Of a stretch of 64,000 bases of DNA, positions 54,559-63,730 are shown in pieces. Below the pieces are notes generated by a model. It saw nothing but the letters and a program-made list of their open reading frames with translations, made no database searches and was not told the DNA's origin. How positions within the stretch are numbered: position 1 is the stretch's first letter; each line of letters begins with the position of its first letter. The position numbers were made by a program, and so were the translations under genes. The stretch comes from Chitinophaga caeni (GTDB lineage Bacteria; Bacteroidota; Bacteroidia; Chitinophagales; Chitinophagaceae). The stretch is taken from assembly GCF_002557795.1 (NCBI RefSeq), contig NZ_CP023777.1:496001-560000 (forward strand). The letters run 5' to 3'.

Positions 54559-57381
54559 TTAAAAAAATCTTGGGAAATATGATATAGATAACATATAATA
54601 TCGTGTCAAGACATTTACATCTCCATTTACAAAATAATTTCCCTTTGCATAATTTAACACCCCCTTATTTTGATTTAATAAATCGTAACCCGAAAGCTTC
54701 ATCTCAAGGTTTCTTTTCTTCAAAAATCTTTTGGAAACATTCATATTAAAAATATTAAACTGGTTATTTGAACCCCTACTGGACCTTGTATAATTCAAGG
54801 ATAATGTAGATCCAATGCTCCAACCCTCTAAAAATTTGTATGCGGCACCCAATGAATTGACGATTGTACTAGTAGTAAATCGATCCTGCCCTTTCACCTT
54901 GGCAAAGTTATTGACAATACCATTCGCCATTATAACACTAAACATATCCCTATAATTAAAAAGTGTTGAAATCTTCGTATCAGTGCCAAAGTTGAGAGTT
55001 TCCAGTCTAATTCCATTAAAGTATGAAGGCAGTTTTCTTAATGAAGCCTGTGTATTAAATGTGAACTCTAATCTATTATTCTCATTCAGTTTAAATGATT
55101 TAGAAGCTTCTATGGAAGCATTCCCATATTTACTATTAACATTCGAGTAATAAATAAGACTTCTACCTACGGAATCGATATAGACGCTATCCGTAAGTGC
55201 ATCTCTTGAAATACCAGCACCTACAAACATCCTGATATCATAGTTATTGGATCTCCTCGAACTTATCAAGGTATAATTAATCTTAAGATCATTATGTAAT
55301 GTTTCTCTCAAGTTTGGGTTACCAAGGATTTGATAATATATAACAGAGCTATCCACCAAGGGTAGTAACTGCTCCAATACTGGGTAAGTAAAATATTGAT
55401 CGAAAGTTATAGAAAACCACTTATTAAATTTAGATGTTTTGGATTTTGAGTGACTTAATTCCGCTTTAGGTGTAAACTTCAAATATTTCATACTCAGATT
55501 CTGTTTTGGCTGAGTGGCCAAAGACTTCCAATAAAACCATTGACTATTCAATGATAGACGCAGATTCCAGTTACTTGATCTTCCAGTAATATCGCTTTGG
55601 CCCCAAGATTTATTCATGGATAAACCAGAAGAAGCTGTATAAGAATTTATTACCCGATTGTTAGTTAAACCAAAATTATTTACTTTGACATCCTCATTGA
55701 GGATATCGTAAACATAATTATCGTCCTTCTCATTATTCCATTTAACATTTGCATAGATATCAAACTTTATATTATGAGAATTCAGCCAATTATAATTTCT
55801 GGCTTTAATTCCATTAACAGTAATCCCTACTTCATTGAATAAGGAATTCCCATGTTCATTATAATTCCTATCATAATCAGTCATACTCGCCCCACCCTGC
55901 ATATTTAGGGAAGCAACCCTCTTAATAAGCCGCTTTGATTCAGCAGCCAAGAAAGTATAGTTCAATTTGTATGAATATGACCATTTCTGAATTTTTGAAT
56001 AGTTACTTAAGTCAAATGCATCCCTGTCATATGCATATTCGATATTAAAGCCACCTTGTACATATTCATTTTGCGATTTGTATTTATTAGAAGAAGACGA
56101 AAGCATTCCTTTCATACTGCTAGACAATTCAATATAATTTATGTCAGATCGCGAATCATATTTTTTGTGAATGAAAGGTTTTATCAATAAGCTCTTCCCC
56201 TTTTTTTTCTTCTCATACTTACCGTTAATACTATGATCTTCATTCACGGTCGCACTCTTCAAATTCTCCTTCTTTAATAAACTTTCTTCATCAGAAATAG
56301 AGGTTATTCTAAACGTATTTTTATCTAGGAGAAGTTTATTCTTATTGGATGAAACATCCAATTGCATCCTATTATAAAAACCCAAATTTTCATTCTCGTT
56401 GAAACTATGTAGATACCTTGCAGCCAAATTGAGCGGAAGCAGGTTCCCAAGTACTCCAAAATTCGGTTCAAATTCCACCCTCGCGCCGTTTCCCTTGTAT
56501 GACATATTCCGTAGCATCGCTTCCATATTGTCTTGCCGCATGTTCACATTATTATGCGCAGCAGCAATAGACAGTTGGGAGCGACCATCAAATGCATTCA
56601 AAGTCCCCTCCAGCATATAATGCTTTCCAGTTCCGCCACCAGCACCCATTTTCCCGAAAAAGCCCTTGTTTTTATCTTCTTTCAATACAACATTCATACG
56701 GGTTTCCGGTTCCGACAACCCGTTTGCTTTATCTTCATAAACCTGTATCTTTTTCACGGAAAGTTTCGGGAGATTTTGCAATGCTATCGACATATCATCA
56801 CCAAAGAAAGGTTTTCCATTAACGGTAAGTCCCTTAATCTCTTTCCCGTTAACGGTTATTTTGCCATCCGACCAAATTGTCATCCCTGGCAAGCGGCGTA
56901 GCAGATCATCAATAACGGCATTAGAATCCAACTCAAATGCATCCGCATTAAACTCAAGCGTATCGCCATTCATTTTAACAGGGGGAGGCATACTGATAGC
57001 AAATTCTTCTAGCTCGTTTATTTTTGGCACGATGTAAATCTTCTTTAAATCAACCGCCGAAAGTCTACTGTCAATGGTAAGCTCTTTAACAACTTGCCCG
57101 AACGAGACATGTGACAATAAGATTTTTAATGGAACATTTCTCGGGATTTTATCGATGGTAAAAGCGCCAAACCTATTCGTCAGTCCAAAATTTATTATTT
57201 TACCGGAGGCTTTAAAATATACGGCGACGGTTAAGGAGGGGATAGAGCTGTTATGTAATGAATCTATAACAATTCCTTTAATAGAACTTAACTTACCTGT
57301 AGTGCTATTTTGGGCATTTACCTTTATTGCGCCAAGGAGTAAAATTATAGGAATAAGTCTAAAAGTTACAAAACAATTCAT
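54559..57381 (-). CDS. Outer-membrane beta-barrel receptor with carboxypeptidase-like domain
   Basis: This 940-residue protein has a signal peptide (RLIPIILLLGAIKVNA), a carboxypeptidase-like beta domain (IKGIVIDSLHNSSIPSLTVA), a plug-like segment (VIDDLLRRLPGMTIWSDGKI, ITVNGKEIKGLTVNGKPFFG) and a long barrel. It belongs to the outer-membrane barrel group without STN and without SusD, like the gene at 48925, but the two are only distantly similar. It precedes the small broken gene and the propeller copies in the same direction, across the hairpin repeat. It probably works with the propeller proteins (inference from context). Confidence 0.85.
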   Translation of the reverse strand: MNCFVTFRLIPIILLLGAIKVNAQNSTTGKLSSIKGIVIDSLHNSSIPSLTVAVYFKASGKIINFGLTNRFGAFTIDKIPRNVPLKILLSHVSFGQVVKELTIDSRLSAVDLKKIYIVPKINELEEFAISMPPPVKMNGDTLEFNADAFELDSNAVIDDLLRRLPGMTIWSDGKITVNGKEIKGLTVNGKPFFGDDMSIALQNLPKLSVKKIQVYEDKANGLSEPETRMNVVLKEDKNKGFFGKMGAGGGTGKHYMLEGTLNAFDGRSQLSIAAAHNNVNMRQDNMEAMLRNMSYKGNGARVEFEPNFGVLGNLLPLNLAARYLHSFNENENLGFYNRMQLDVSSNKNKLLLDKNTFRITSISDEESLLKKENLKSATVNEDHSINGKYEKKKKGKSLLIKPFIHKKYDSRSDINYIELSSSMKGMLSSSSNKYKSQNEYVQGGFNIEYAYDRDAFDLSNYSKIQKWSYSYKLNYTFLAAESKRLIKRVASLNMQGGASMTDYDRNYNEHGNSLFNEVGITVNGIKARNYNWLNSHNIKFDIYANVKWNNEKDDNYVYDILNEDVKVNNFGLTNNRVINSYTASSGLSMNKSWGQSDITGRSSNWNLRLSLNSQWFYWKSLATQPKQNLSMKYLKFTPKAELSHSKSKTSKFNKWFSITFDQYFTYPVLEQLLPLVDSSVIYYQILGNPNLRETLHNDLKINYTLISSRRSNNYDIRMFVGAGISRDALTDSVYIDSVGRSLIYYSNVNSKYGNASIEASKSFKLNENNRLEFTFNTQASLRKLPSYFNGIRLETLNFGTDTKISTLFNYRDMFSVIMANGIVNNFAKVKGQDRFTTSTIVNSLGAAYKFLEGWSIGSTLSLNYTRSSRGSNNQFNIFNMNVSKRFLKKRNLEMKLSGYDLLNQNKGVLNYAKGNYFVNGDVNVLTRYYMLSISYFPRFF

Positions 57382-57692
57382 GGCATATTAAACCAATCCT
57401 TAGCAATATTTTTAAATGGCATTGCTAACACATCAATAAATGCAAAAGGCTAGTCGCAAACAATTCGGGTTCTTAGGGGAGCCAAGCTACTTCTGGGTAA
57501 GGACTATAAATAAATAAAAGTTTTCTGCTTTATTATTGTTCTTTGGTTGATTAATTAGGTTAAATAAAATAAGTGTACAATAGTACATTTAAAACAAATA
57601 TATAAAAGTATTTTCAGAACAAAGCATTGGACGTTCGAATGTGGTAATTCTTTGAAACCTCCTGGCCGAGGATAAGTAAGACCCTTAAAACC
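57382..57692. other. Intergenic region upstream of the receptor
   Basis: No gene or repeat is seen. It must contain the promoter of the receptor gene at 57381, but I find no good TTG/TAnnTTTG pair. Confidence 0.4.
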
Positions 57693-57726
57693 AAAAAAGC
57701 TCGCAAATCTATGATTTACGAGCTTT
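57693..57726 (-). terminator. Terminator after tRNA-Pro
   Basis: AAAGCTCGCAAATC and GATTTACGAGCTTT form a 14-position stem with one mismatch around a three-base loop. On the minus strand a run of T follows (plus A6 at 57693-57698). It lies directly after the tRNA. Confidence 0.8.
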
Positions 57727-57733
57727 AATGTTG

Positions 57734-57808
57734 TCGGGATGGCAAGATTCGAACTTGCGACCTCCTGGTCCCAAACCAGGCGCGATGACCGGACTACGCT
57801 ACATCCCG
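57734..57808 (-). tRNA. tRNA-Pro (anticodon TGG)
   Basis: The acceptor arms CGGGATG and CATCCCG pair, followed by discriminator A. The anticodon stem is CTGGT/ACCAG with a TTTGGGA loop, giving anticodon TGG. The T arm carries GTTCGAATC. The 3' CCA is not encoded. The length is 75 bases. It is single, with its own promoter and terminator. Confidence 0.96.
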
Positions 57809-57882
57809 AACGATGGTCATTTTATTGTTTCGAACTACTTGATTCACAGCTTTTTCCGTGATCGTTTCCGTAATTCGGTTTG

Positions 57883-57915
57883 CAAAGATAGCAGATTCTA
57901 AATAAGAAAAACAAA
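57883..57915 (-). promoter_or_regulatory. Promoter of tRNA-Pro
   Basis: On the minus strand TTTG (57915-57912) is followed by 21 bases and TATCTTTG (57890-57883), matching the Bacteroidota pattern. It would give a leader of roughly 70 bases before the tRNA. Confidence 0.6.
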
Positions 57916-58353
57916 TATTTTTAGACTTTTTTTCAAATTTATTGGCTCCCTGGTTGCTTCCAAAATTTTAAATCCTTCTTAAAGCTAATATAGCAAAGGA
58001 TTACAGACAACAAACCGCAGTGCCTTACCCGGAAATTTATCCTCCTTGCAATACTATTAAACGACGCTTTACACTTTCAATTCACAAGCATAATTTGCAG
58101 CAAACACTTTTTAAAATGTTTATAAATTTTTAATTTTACTGCTATCGACCTTCGTTGCAAATTTTTTATTATTGTTAAAGTTTTGACTTTTTCATGTATC
58201 TATATTAATTTATTTCATAATTTGTAACAAAGCGACAATAGATCACGTTTAAAATTGAATACCATGTAATACGAATTACGTTGCATTACTCCAAAATGGC
58301 GCGAAAGAACAATACTCAGAATCTTAAGTTGAATTTGAAAATTGCGACCCGTT
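57916..58353. other. Intergenic region without visible gene
   Basis: This AT-rich region between the tRNA promoter and the DUF4287 gene shows no coding frame of note. It should hold the promoter of the gene at 58354. Confidence 0.4.
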
Positions 58354-58968
58354 ATGACGAAGATATCACCTACTACTCCCAACACTTACGTAAATGTAAC
58401 TGACGAAGGCATCCTCAAAGCCACCGGCAAAAACTGGAATGATTGGTTCAAATTGCTGGAATTAAACCATGCACTAAAGCTATCCCACAAGGAAATCGTA
58501 GAACTCCTCAAAAAAGAAGGGGTTGAAAGCAATTGGTGGCGACAAAAAATCACCCTCGGCTTTCTCACGGCTACCGGGCGCAGGAAAGTAGGGCAACAAG
58601 CCGACGAGGGTTTTAACGTTGGCGCACGTAAAATATTCCCGCTTACCGTGGAACAAGCCTGGATACTCGTTACTTCGGAACGCGGCATGAACACATGGTT
58701 ACAAGGCAACGATAATAAGTTTATAGAGGCGCATGAAGATCTTAAAGTAATCAGCCCCAACTCTCACCTCAGGATGCGTTTCCAATTGCCGGGATGGATG
58801 AAAGAATCCACGATACAGGTAAGGGTGATTCCTACCGATGACCCGCACCGCAGCACGATCAGTTTCCACCAGGAAAATCTCGCCACGGAATTGATCCGCG
58901 ATGAAATGCGCAAACATTGGAAAACGGCGTTAAATGAATTGATGGTGCTTGCTGAAACTTATGATTGA
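58354..58968 (+). CDS. DUF4287/SRPBCC-domain protein
   Basis: This 204-residue cytoplasmic protein starts at the ATG at 58354; the longer frame begins with TTG. The N-terminal 60 residues match DUF4287 (GILKATGKNWNDWFKLLELN and EIVELLKKEGVESNWWRQKI). The rest is an SRPBCC/AHSA1-like domain (FPLTVEQAWILVTSERGMNT and HWKTALNELMVLAETY). Related proteins bind hydrophobic ligands or act as co-chaperones; the role here is unknown. It is transcribed alone. Confidence 0.85.
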   Translation: MTKISPTTPNTYVNVTDEGILKATGKNWNDWFKLLELNHALKLSHKEIVELLKKEGVESNWWRQKITLGFLTATGRRKVGQQADEGFNVGARKIFPLTVEQAWILVTSERGMNTWLQGNDNKFIEAHEDLKVISPNSHLRMRFQLPGWMKESTIQVRVIPTDDPHRSTISFHQENLATELIRDEMRKHWKTALNELMVLAETYD

Positions 58969-58975
58969 TAACTAC

Positions 58976-59007
58976 AAAAAACCGCCCCGGCTACATGCCA
59001 AGGCGGT
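58976..59007 (-). terminator. Terminator of the first GH92 gene
   Basis: ACCGCC and GGCGGT pair, with an inner GGC/GCC pair. On the minus strand a T-run follows (plus A5 at 58976-58980). It lies 20 bases past the GH92 stop and may also serve the convergent DUF4287 gene. Confidence 0.75.
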
Positions 59008-59027
59008 CTTAAAATTCTATGAATTCT

Positions 59028-61322
59028 TTACGCTCTCTTGTTAGGTTTTGCACTCATATAGAATACAATTTTTCCACCTTTCATGATCTCTTCATGCGTA
59101 ATATATTTCCTGTCTAATTTCACGCCGTTCAATTCAACTTTACTTACGTAAACGTTCTTGTCGGATTGATTTTTCGTCTCCACGGTGAAAGTATTACCGT
59201 TTTCTAAATGCAAGGTAGCATCCACGATGGCAGGACTTCCCAGCGAATATTGCCCCGATCCGGGCGCTATCGGGTAAAAACCCAAACTACTGAAAATATA
59301 CCAGGCGCTCATCTGCCCGCAATCGTCATTCCCTCCCAAACCATCGCTCGTAGGACGGTACATCTTCTTCAAGATCATCCTCACGCGGGATTGTGTTTGC
59401 CAGGGCGTAGTGGTATAGTTGTACAGGTACACGGTGTGATGCGATGGCTCATTACCATGCACATAATTCCCGATAATTCCATCCCGGGTAATGTCTTCCG
59501 TTTCAGCGAAAAATTCATCCGGTAAGTGCATCGTGAACAGTGAGTCTAAATGGATCGCGAAGCGTTTTTTGCCTCCCATCATCTCGATCATATCTTCCGG
59601 GTATTGCGGTACATACAAGCTGTAATTCCAAGCATTTCCCTCGATGAAACCTTGTCCATGTGTTTTCAATGCGTCAAATTCCTTGCGGAACTCACCGTTA
59701 TCCAACTTCGGGCGCATGAAACCGCTAACGGGGTCGTATACGTTTTTGTAATTCAAAGAACGCTTGATAAACTCGTTGTAAATATCATCCCTACCCAATT
59801 TCTTGGCTGCCTGTGCAATGGCCCAGTCATCATAGGCATATTCTAACGTCTTAGATACGGATGAACCGCTTTTATCTTCAGGTACATACCCTTTATCCAT
59901 ATAATAACCTAAGCCGTCATAAGTCCTGTGGCGGGCGGTTGTAACGCATGCATCGAGCGCTTTGTTAGCATCGAAAGGGGTATTCCCTTTCACGATTGCA
60001 TCGGCAATCACGGAAACGGCGTGGTAGCCGATCATACACCAGTTTTCATTAGCATAATGCGACCAAACCGGCAACATATGTTGCGCACTTTGATCAAAAT
60101 GCGCCATCATGGATTGAACCATATCGGCATTGCGCTTCGGTTGGATCAAGTTGAAAAATGGATGCAAAGCCCTGTACGTATCCCATAAAGAAAAAGTAGT
60201 ATAGTTCGTAAAGCCGTTAGCCTTATGAATGTTCATATCCAGCCCGCGGTATTGCCCATCTACATCCATATAAGTTGTGGGATTGATAAAGGCATGGTAC
60301 ATCGCGGTGTAGAAATTCACTTTATCATCAGCGGAGATCGTGTTGACCTTGATCTTTGCTAGTTCCTTCTCCCAAAGCTGATCTGCCTGTTGACGCACCG
60401 CTGCAAAATCCCAACCCGGCAATTCTGCCTTCATATTTTTCAATGCGCCCTCGGTACTTACCGGCGACAGCGCCATCTTCACCAATACTTTTTCACCTGC
60501 ATTTACATCGAAGTCAAAATAAGCCCTGATCTGGTGACCTGCCATCTCCGGGAAGTTCTTAGAATTATCAAATTTACCCCAGAACCCACGGTACACTTGA
60601 CGATCGTATTTCTCATGACCATATTGCTTAAATGGCTTGGAAAATGCCATCGCGAAATATTCTATCCTCGTTCTTGCCCAACCGTTGGTTTGACGCCAGC
60701 CGGTAATCAAGGTATCATTTTCTACGCGGATAAATGTCCATACATTCTTTTCCTTGTAATTGTAAATGCCGCTCATCATATCTAAAATGATGTGGGCATC
60801 CCCTTTCGCCGGGAAAGTATATTGATGTAGACCAACGCGGTTCGTGGCAGTTAATTCTGCGATGATGTTATCATCATCCAGCTTCACCTTGTAATAACCA
60901 GCCCTCGCAACTTCATTATCATGTGAAAAACGGCTGCGGTAACCCGTTTCTGGATGGTCTGCCGTACCGGGATTCAATTGTAATTTTCCCATGGTGGGCA
61001 TCACCAGGAAATCTCCCAGGTCGCTGTGACCCGTTCCGCTGAAATGCGTATGACTGAAACCGACGATCGTTTTATCGGTATATTGATAGCCCGCGCAATA
61101 TTTATAAACATCCCCGTTATAACGGCCGTTCATCTCGTAGGGAATGGTATCCGTATCAGGGCTCAACTGCACCATTCCGAATGGTACCGTTGCGCCTGGA
61201 TATACGTGTCCCATACGTTCTGTACCGATCAAAGGATTTACATACTTGGTCAATCCACCACCGGTTTGAGCCATGGCGGGGATAGCGGCATAACAGAAAA
61301 GGGAAAAAATTATACGTTTCAT
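59028..61322 (-). CDS. GH92 family glycosidase (alpha-mannosidase), divergent +1 subsite
   Basis: This 764-residue secreted enzyme has a signal peptide (KRIIFSLFCYAAIPAMA) and the GH92 pattern: YVNPLIGTERMGHVYPGATV, then GFSHTHFSGTGHSDLGDF, then GNDDCGQMSAWYIFSSLGFY. The predicted general acid is E561 (IEGNAWNYS) and the base region is N665-D666-D667. From memory of the Bacteroides enzyme BT3990, a His-Glu pair reads the +1 mannose in alpha-1,2-mannosidases. Here the aligned residues are E607-T608. I therefore expect a linkage other than alpha-1,2 (inference). It lies 107 bases from the second GH92 gene, with a terminator between. Confidence 0.93.
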   Translation of the reverse strand: MKRIIFSLFCYAAIPAMAQTGGGLTKYVNPLIGTERMGHVYPGATVPFGMVQLSPDTDTIPYEMNGRYNGDVYKYCAGYQYTDKTIVGFSHTHFSGTGHSDLGDFLVMPTMGKLQLNPGTADHPETGYRSRFSHDNEVARAGYYKVKLDDDNIIAELTATNRVGLHQYTFPAKGDAHIILDMMSGIYNYKEKNVWTFIRVENDTLITGWRQTNGWARTRIEYFAMAFSKPFKQYGHEKYDRQVYRGFWGKFDNSKNFPEMAGHQIRAYFDFDVNAGEKVLVKMALSPVSTEGALKNMKAELPGWDFAAVRQQADQLWEKELAKIKVNTISADDKVNFYTAMYHAFINPTTYMDVDGQYRGLDMNIHKANGFTNYTTFSLWDTYRALHPFFNLIQPKRNADMVQSMMAHFDQSAQHMLPVWSHYANENWCMIGYHAVSVIADAIVKGNTPFDANKALDACVTTARHRTYDGLGYYMDKGYVPEDKSGSSVSKTLEYAYDDWAIAQAAKKLGRDDIYNEFIKRSLNYKNVYDPVSGFMRPKLDNGEFRKEFDALKTHGQGFIEGNAWNYSLYVPQYPEDMIEMMGGKKRFAIHLDSLFTMHLPDEFFAETEDITRDGIIGNYVHGNEPSHHTVYLYNYTTTPWQTQSRVRMILKKMYRPTSDGLGGNDDCGQMSAWYIFSSLGFYPIAPGSGQYSLGSPAIVDATLHLENGNTFTVETKNQSDKNVYVSKVELNGVKLDRKYITHEEIMKGGKIVFYMSAKPNKRA

Positions 61323-61350
61323 TTTTAAGAGTTAGGCTTTGACTTTGTTA

Positions 61351-61383
61351 AAAGAAAAAAATACATCCCGAAGAATCGGGATG
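61351..61383 (-). terminator. Terminator between the two GH92 genes
   Basis: CATCCCGA and TCGGGATG pair over eight bases around a four-base loop (AGAA). On the minus strand a T-rich run follows (plus A-rich 61351-61361). It lies about 47 bases past the upstream GH92 stop, so the two genes are at least partly separate units. Confidence 0.85.
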
Positions 61384-61429
61384 TGGTTCATACAGTGAAC
61401 AATAAATAGCATGTCAACTATTCATACTC

Positions 61430-63730
61430 TTAACGCTTTTCCACCCTTGAGAAAGAGTAAGGTAAAGCTGCATTATTTATACCGCGGGATTTGTTCGGTT
61501 GATCAGCCATCTTGATTTGAAGTTGACCACCGTTTTGTAAATCCTGGTGCGTAATAAAGTTCTTATCGTAAGTTTTGCCGTTCAGGTTCATGCTTTCGAT
61601 GTAAAAATTCTCTTTACTGTTTCCATCGGCATCGATCGTAAACTTCTTACCATTTTCGAAGGTGATCTCGGCATGTTTGAACAACGGAGCACCGAATACA
61701 TATTCAGGCGTACCGGGACAAACAGGGTAGAACCCTAATGAAGAGAATACATACCAAGCAGAAGTTTGACCATTATCCTCATCACCGCAATAACCATCGG
61801 GAGTTGCATGGTATAAGCGGTCCAATACCTGGCGGATCCAGTATTGTGCTTTCCAAGGAGCGCCTACATAGTTATATAAATAAATCATGTGCTGGATCGG
61901 TTGGTTACCGTGCGCATATTGACCCATACCTGCAATCTGCATCTCGCGGATTTCGTGGATCACACCACCGTAATATGAATCATCGAATACAGGCGGCATG
62001 ATGAATACGGAATCCAACATATTCACCATCTCGGCTTTGCCACCCATCAGGTTAGCCAAACCCTCGATATCATGGAACACGCTCCAAGTGTAGTGCCAAC
62101 TGTTACCCTCGGTAAAGGCATCACCCCATTTAAAAGGATTGAAAGGGGACTGGAATTGACCATCCTTGTTTTTACCACGCATTAATTTATGGCTAGGATC
62201 GTACAGGTTACGGTAGTTCTGGTTGCGTTTTGCAAAACGCGCGATCTCCGCCTTCGGGCGATTCAAGGCTTGCGCCAACTTGTAGATCGTGAAATCATCG
62301 TAAGCATATTCCAAGGTACGTGCAGCGTTTTCGTTAATCTTCACATCGTAAGGCACATAACCTAACTTGTTATAATAATCTACGCCTTTACGTCCCACGG
62401 AAGTCATCGGCCCTTCGTTTTCGGTATTTTTCAGGATCGCTTCATACAAAGTGTTGATGTCGAAACCGCGGATACCCTTGATATAAGCATCGGAAATCAG
62501 CGAAGCGGAGTTAGAACCGATCATGCAATTGCGGTGACCGGGACTAGCCCATTCCGGCAACCAACCACTTTCCTTGTAAGTATTGGCCAATCCATCCATG
62601 ATGTGTGCATCCAAAGTAGGATACATCAGGCTGAAGAACGGGAACACGGCGCGGAAAGTATCCCAGAAACCGTTGTCGGTAAACATATAACCGGGCAATA
62701 CTTGGCCGTTGTAAGGACTGTAGTGCATGATTTTGTTCTGCGCATCCAGCTCGTAGAATTTGCGTGGGAACAACATGGTTCTATATAAACAAGAATAGAA
62801 AGTACGCACTTGATCTATTGTACCGCCAGAAACTAAGATCCTGGACAATTCCTTGTTCCAAGCTTCTTTCGCTTTGGTTTTTGTCGTGTTGAAATCATCG
62901 TTGGCCAATTCGCGCTGCATGTTCAGCTCCGCTTGCTCCTGGCTGATGAAAGAAGAAGCGACTTTTACGTTAACCTGCTCGCCGCGGGTAGTAGCAAATC
63001 CTACGATGGCACCAACATGATCGGCTTTATATTCCAAAGTATCCTTGGCCAAAGTTTCCCCGTGCCAGGTGTTGGCAGTTTTAAAAGGCTTATCGAATAC
63101 TAAAACGAAATAGTTCTTAAAGTTTTTAGGAACACCGCCACTGTTGCGGGTAGTGTAACCGATAATTTTTCTTTCGGACGGGATAATTTTTACATAAGAA
63201 CCCCTATCGAAAGCATCTAACACAACGAAGGCGCTATCGGTTGTAGGGAAAGTAAACCGGAACTGCGCCGCCCTTTCGGTCGGTGTAATTTCCGTGGTTA
63301 CGTCGGCATCAGCCACGTACACGCTATAATAATAAGGTTTGGCAACTTCAGATTTATGGGAGAACCAACTGGCGCGATCATCCTGGGTAAACTTGGCTGT
63401 TCCCGTTACAGGCATGATGGCAAATTGGCCGTAATCATTGATCCAGGGAGAGGGTTGGTGCGTTTGTTTAAAACCGCGCAACTTATCTGCACTGTATTGG
63501 TAAGCCCATCCATTACCGATTTTACCGGTTTGCGGCATCCAGAAGTTCATGCCCCAAGGCAGCGCGATGGCAGGATAAGTATTCCCATTGGAGAGAGAGA
63601 TTTTTGAATCTGTTCCCATCAATGGATTCACCCATTCTACCGGGTCCGTGACCTGGCTCACCTCCTGGGCTTTGCTCAATGTTGCACAGCAAAATGCAAC
63701 GGCTAATAATCCAAATCGTTTCATATTCAT
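61430..63730 (-). CDS. GH92 alpha-1,2-mannosidase
   Basis: This 766-residue secreted enzyme has a signal peptide (KRFGLLAVAFCCATLSKA) and the pattern WVNPLMGTDSKISLSNGNTY, then GFKQTHQPSPWINDYGQFAI, then GDEDNGQTSAWYVFSSLGFY. The predicted general acid is E541 (TEGNSWHYTW) and the bases are D650 and D652. H592-E593 (VIHEIREM) stand where the +1-subsite pair of BT3990 would be. The spacing E541-D652 (111) equals the E533-D644 spacing I remember for BT3990. This supports an exo-alpha-1,2-mannosidase. The ATG at 63730 is followed by a second ATG at 63724; either is possible. Confidence 0.95.
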   Translation of the reverse strand: MNMKRFGLLAVAFCCATLSKAQEVSQVTDPVEWVNPLMGTDSKISLSNGNTYPAIALPWGMNFWMPQTGKIGNGWAYQYSADKLRGFKQTHQPSPWINDYGQFAIMPVTGTAKFTQDDRASWFSHKSEVAKPYYYSVYVADADVTTEITPTERAAQFRFTFPTTDSAFVVLDAFDRGSYVKIIPSERKIIGYTTRNSGGVPKNFKNYFVLVFDKPFKTANTWHGETLAKDTLEYKADHVGAIVGFATTRGEQVNVKVASSFISQEQAELNMQRELANDDFNTTKTKAKEAWNKELSRILVSGGTIDQVRTFYSCLYRTMLFPRKFYELDAQNKIMHYSPYNGQVLPGYMFTDNGFWDTFRAVFPFFSLMYPTLDAHIMDGLANTYKESGWLPEWASPGHRNCMIGSNSASLISDAYIKGIRGFDINTLYEAILKNTENEGPMTSVGRKGVDYYNKLGYVPYDVKINENAARTLEYAYDDFTIYKLAQALNRPKAEIARFAKRNQNYRNLYDPSHKLMRGKNKDGQFQSPFNPFKWGDAFTEGNSWHYTWSVFHDIEGLANLMGGKAEMVNMLDSVFIMPPVFDDSYYGGVIHEIREMQIAGMGQYAHGNQPIQHMIYLYNYVGAPWKAQYWIRQVLDRLYHATPDGYCGDEDNGQTSAWYVFSSLGFYPVCPGTPEYVFGAPLFKHAEITFENGKKFTIDADGNSKENFYIESMNLNGKTYDKNFITHQDLQNGGQLQIKMADQPNKSRGINNAALPYSFSRVEKR

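Noticed and set aside
61891..61920. HGNQP (Q610) in the second GH92 versus HGNEP (E625) in the first, read as loss of the general acid
   Set aside because: Counting back from the Asp bases puts the general acid at the EGN(S/A)W glutamate (E541 and E561), which both enzymes keep. The Q/E difference is not at the acid position.
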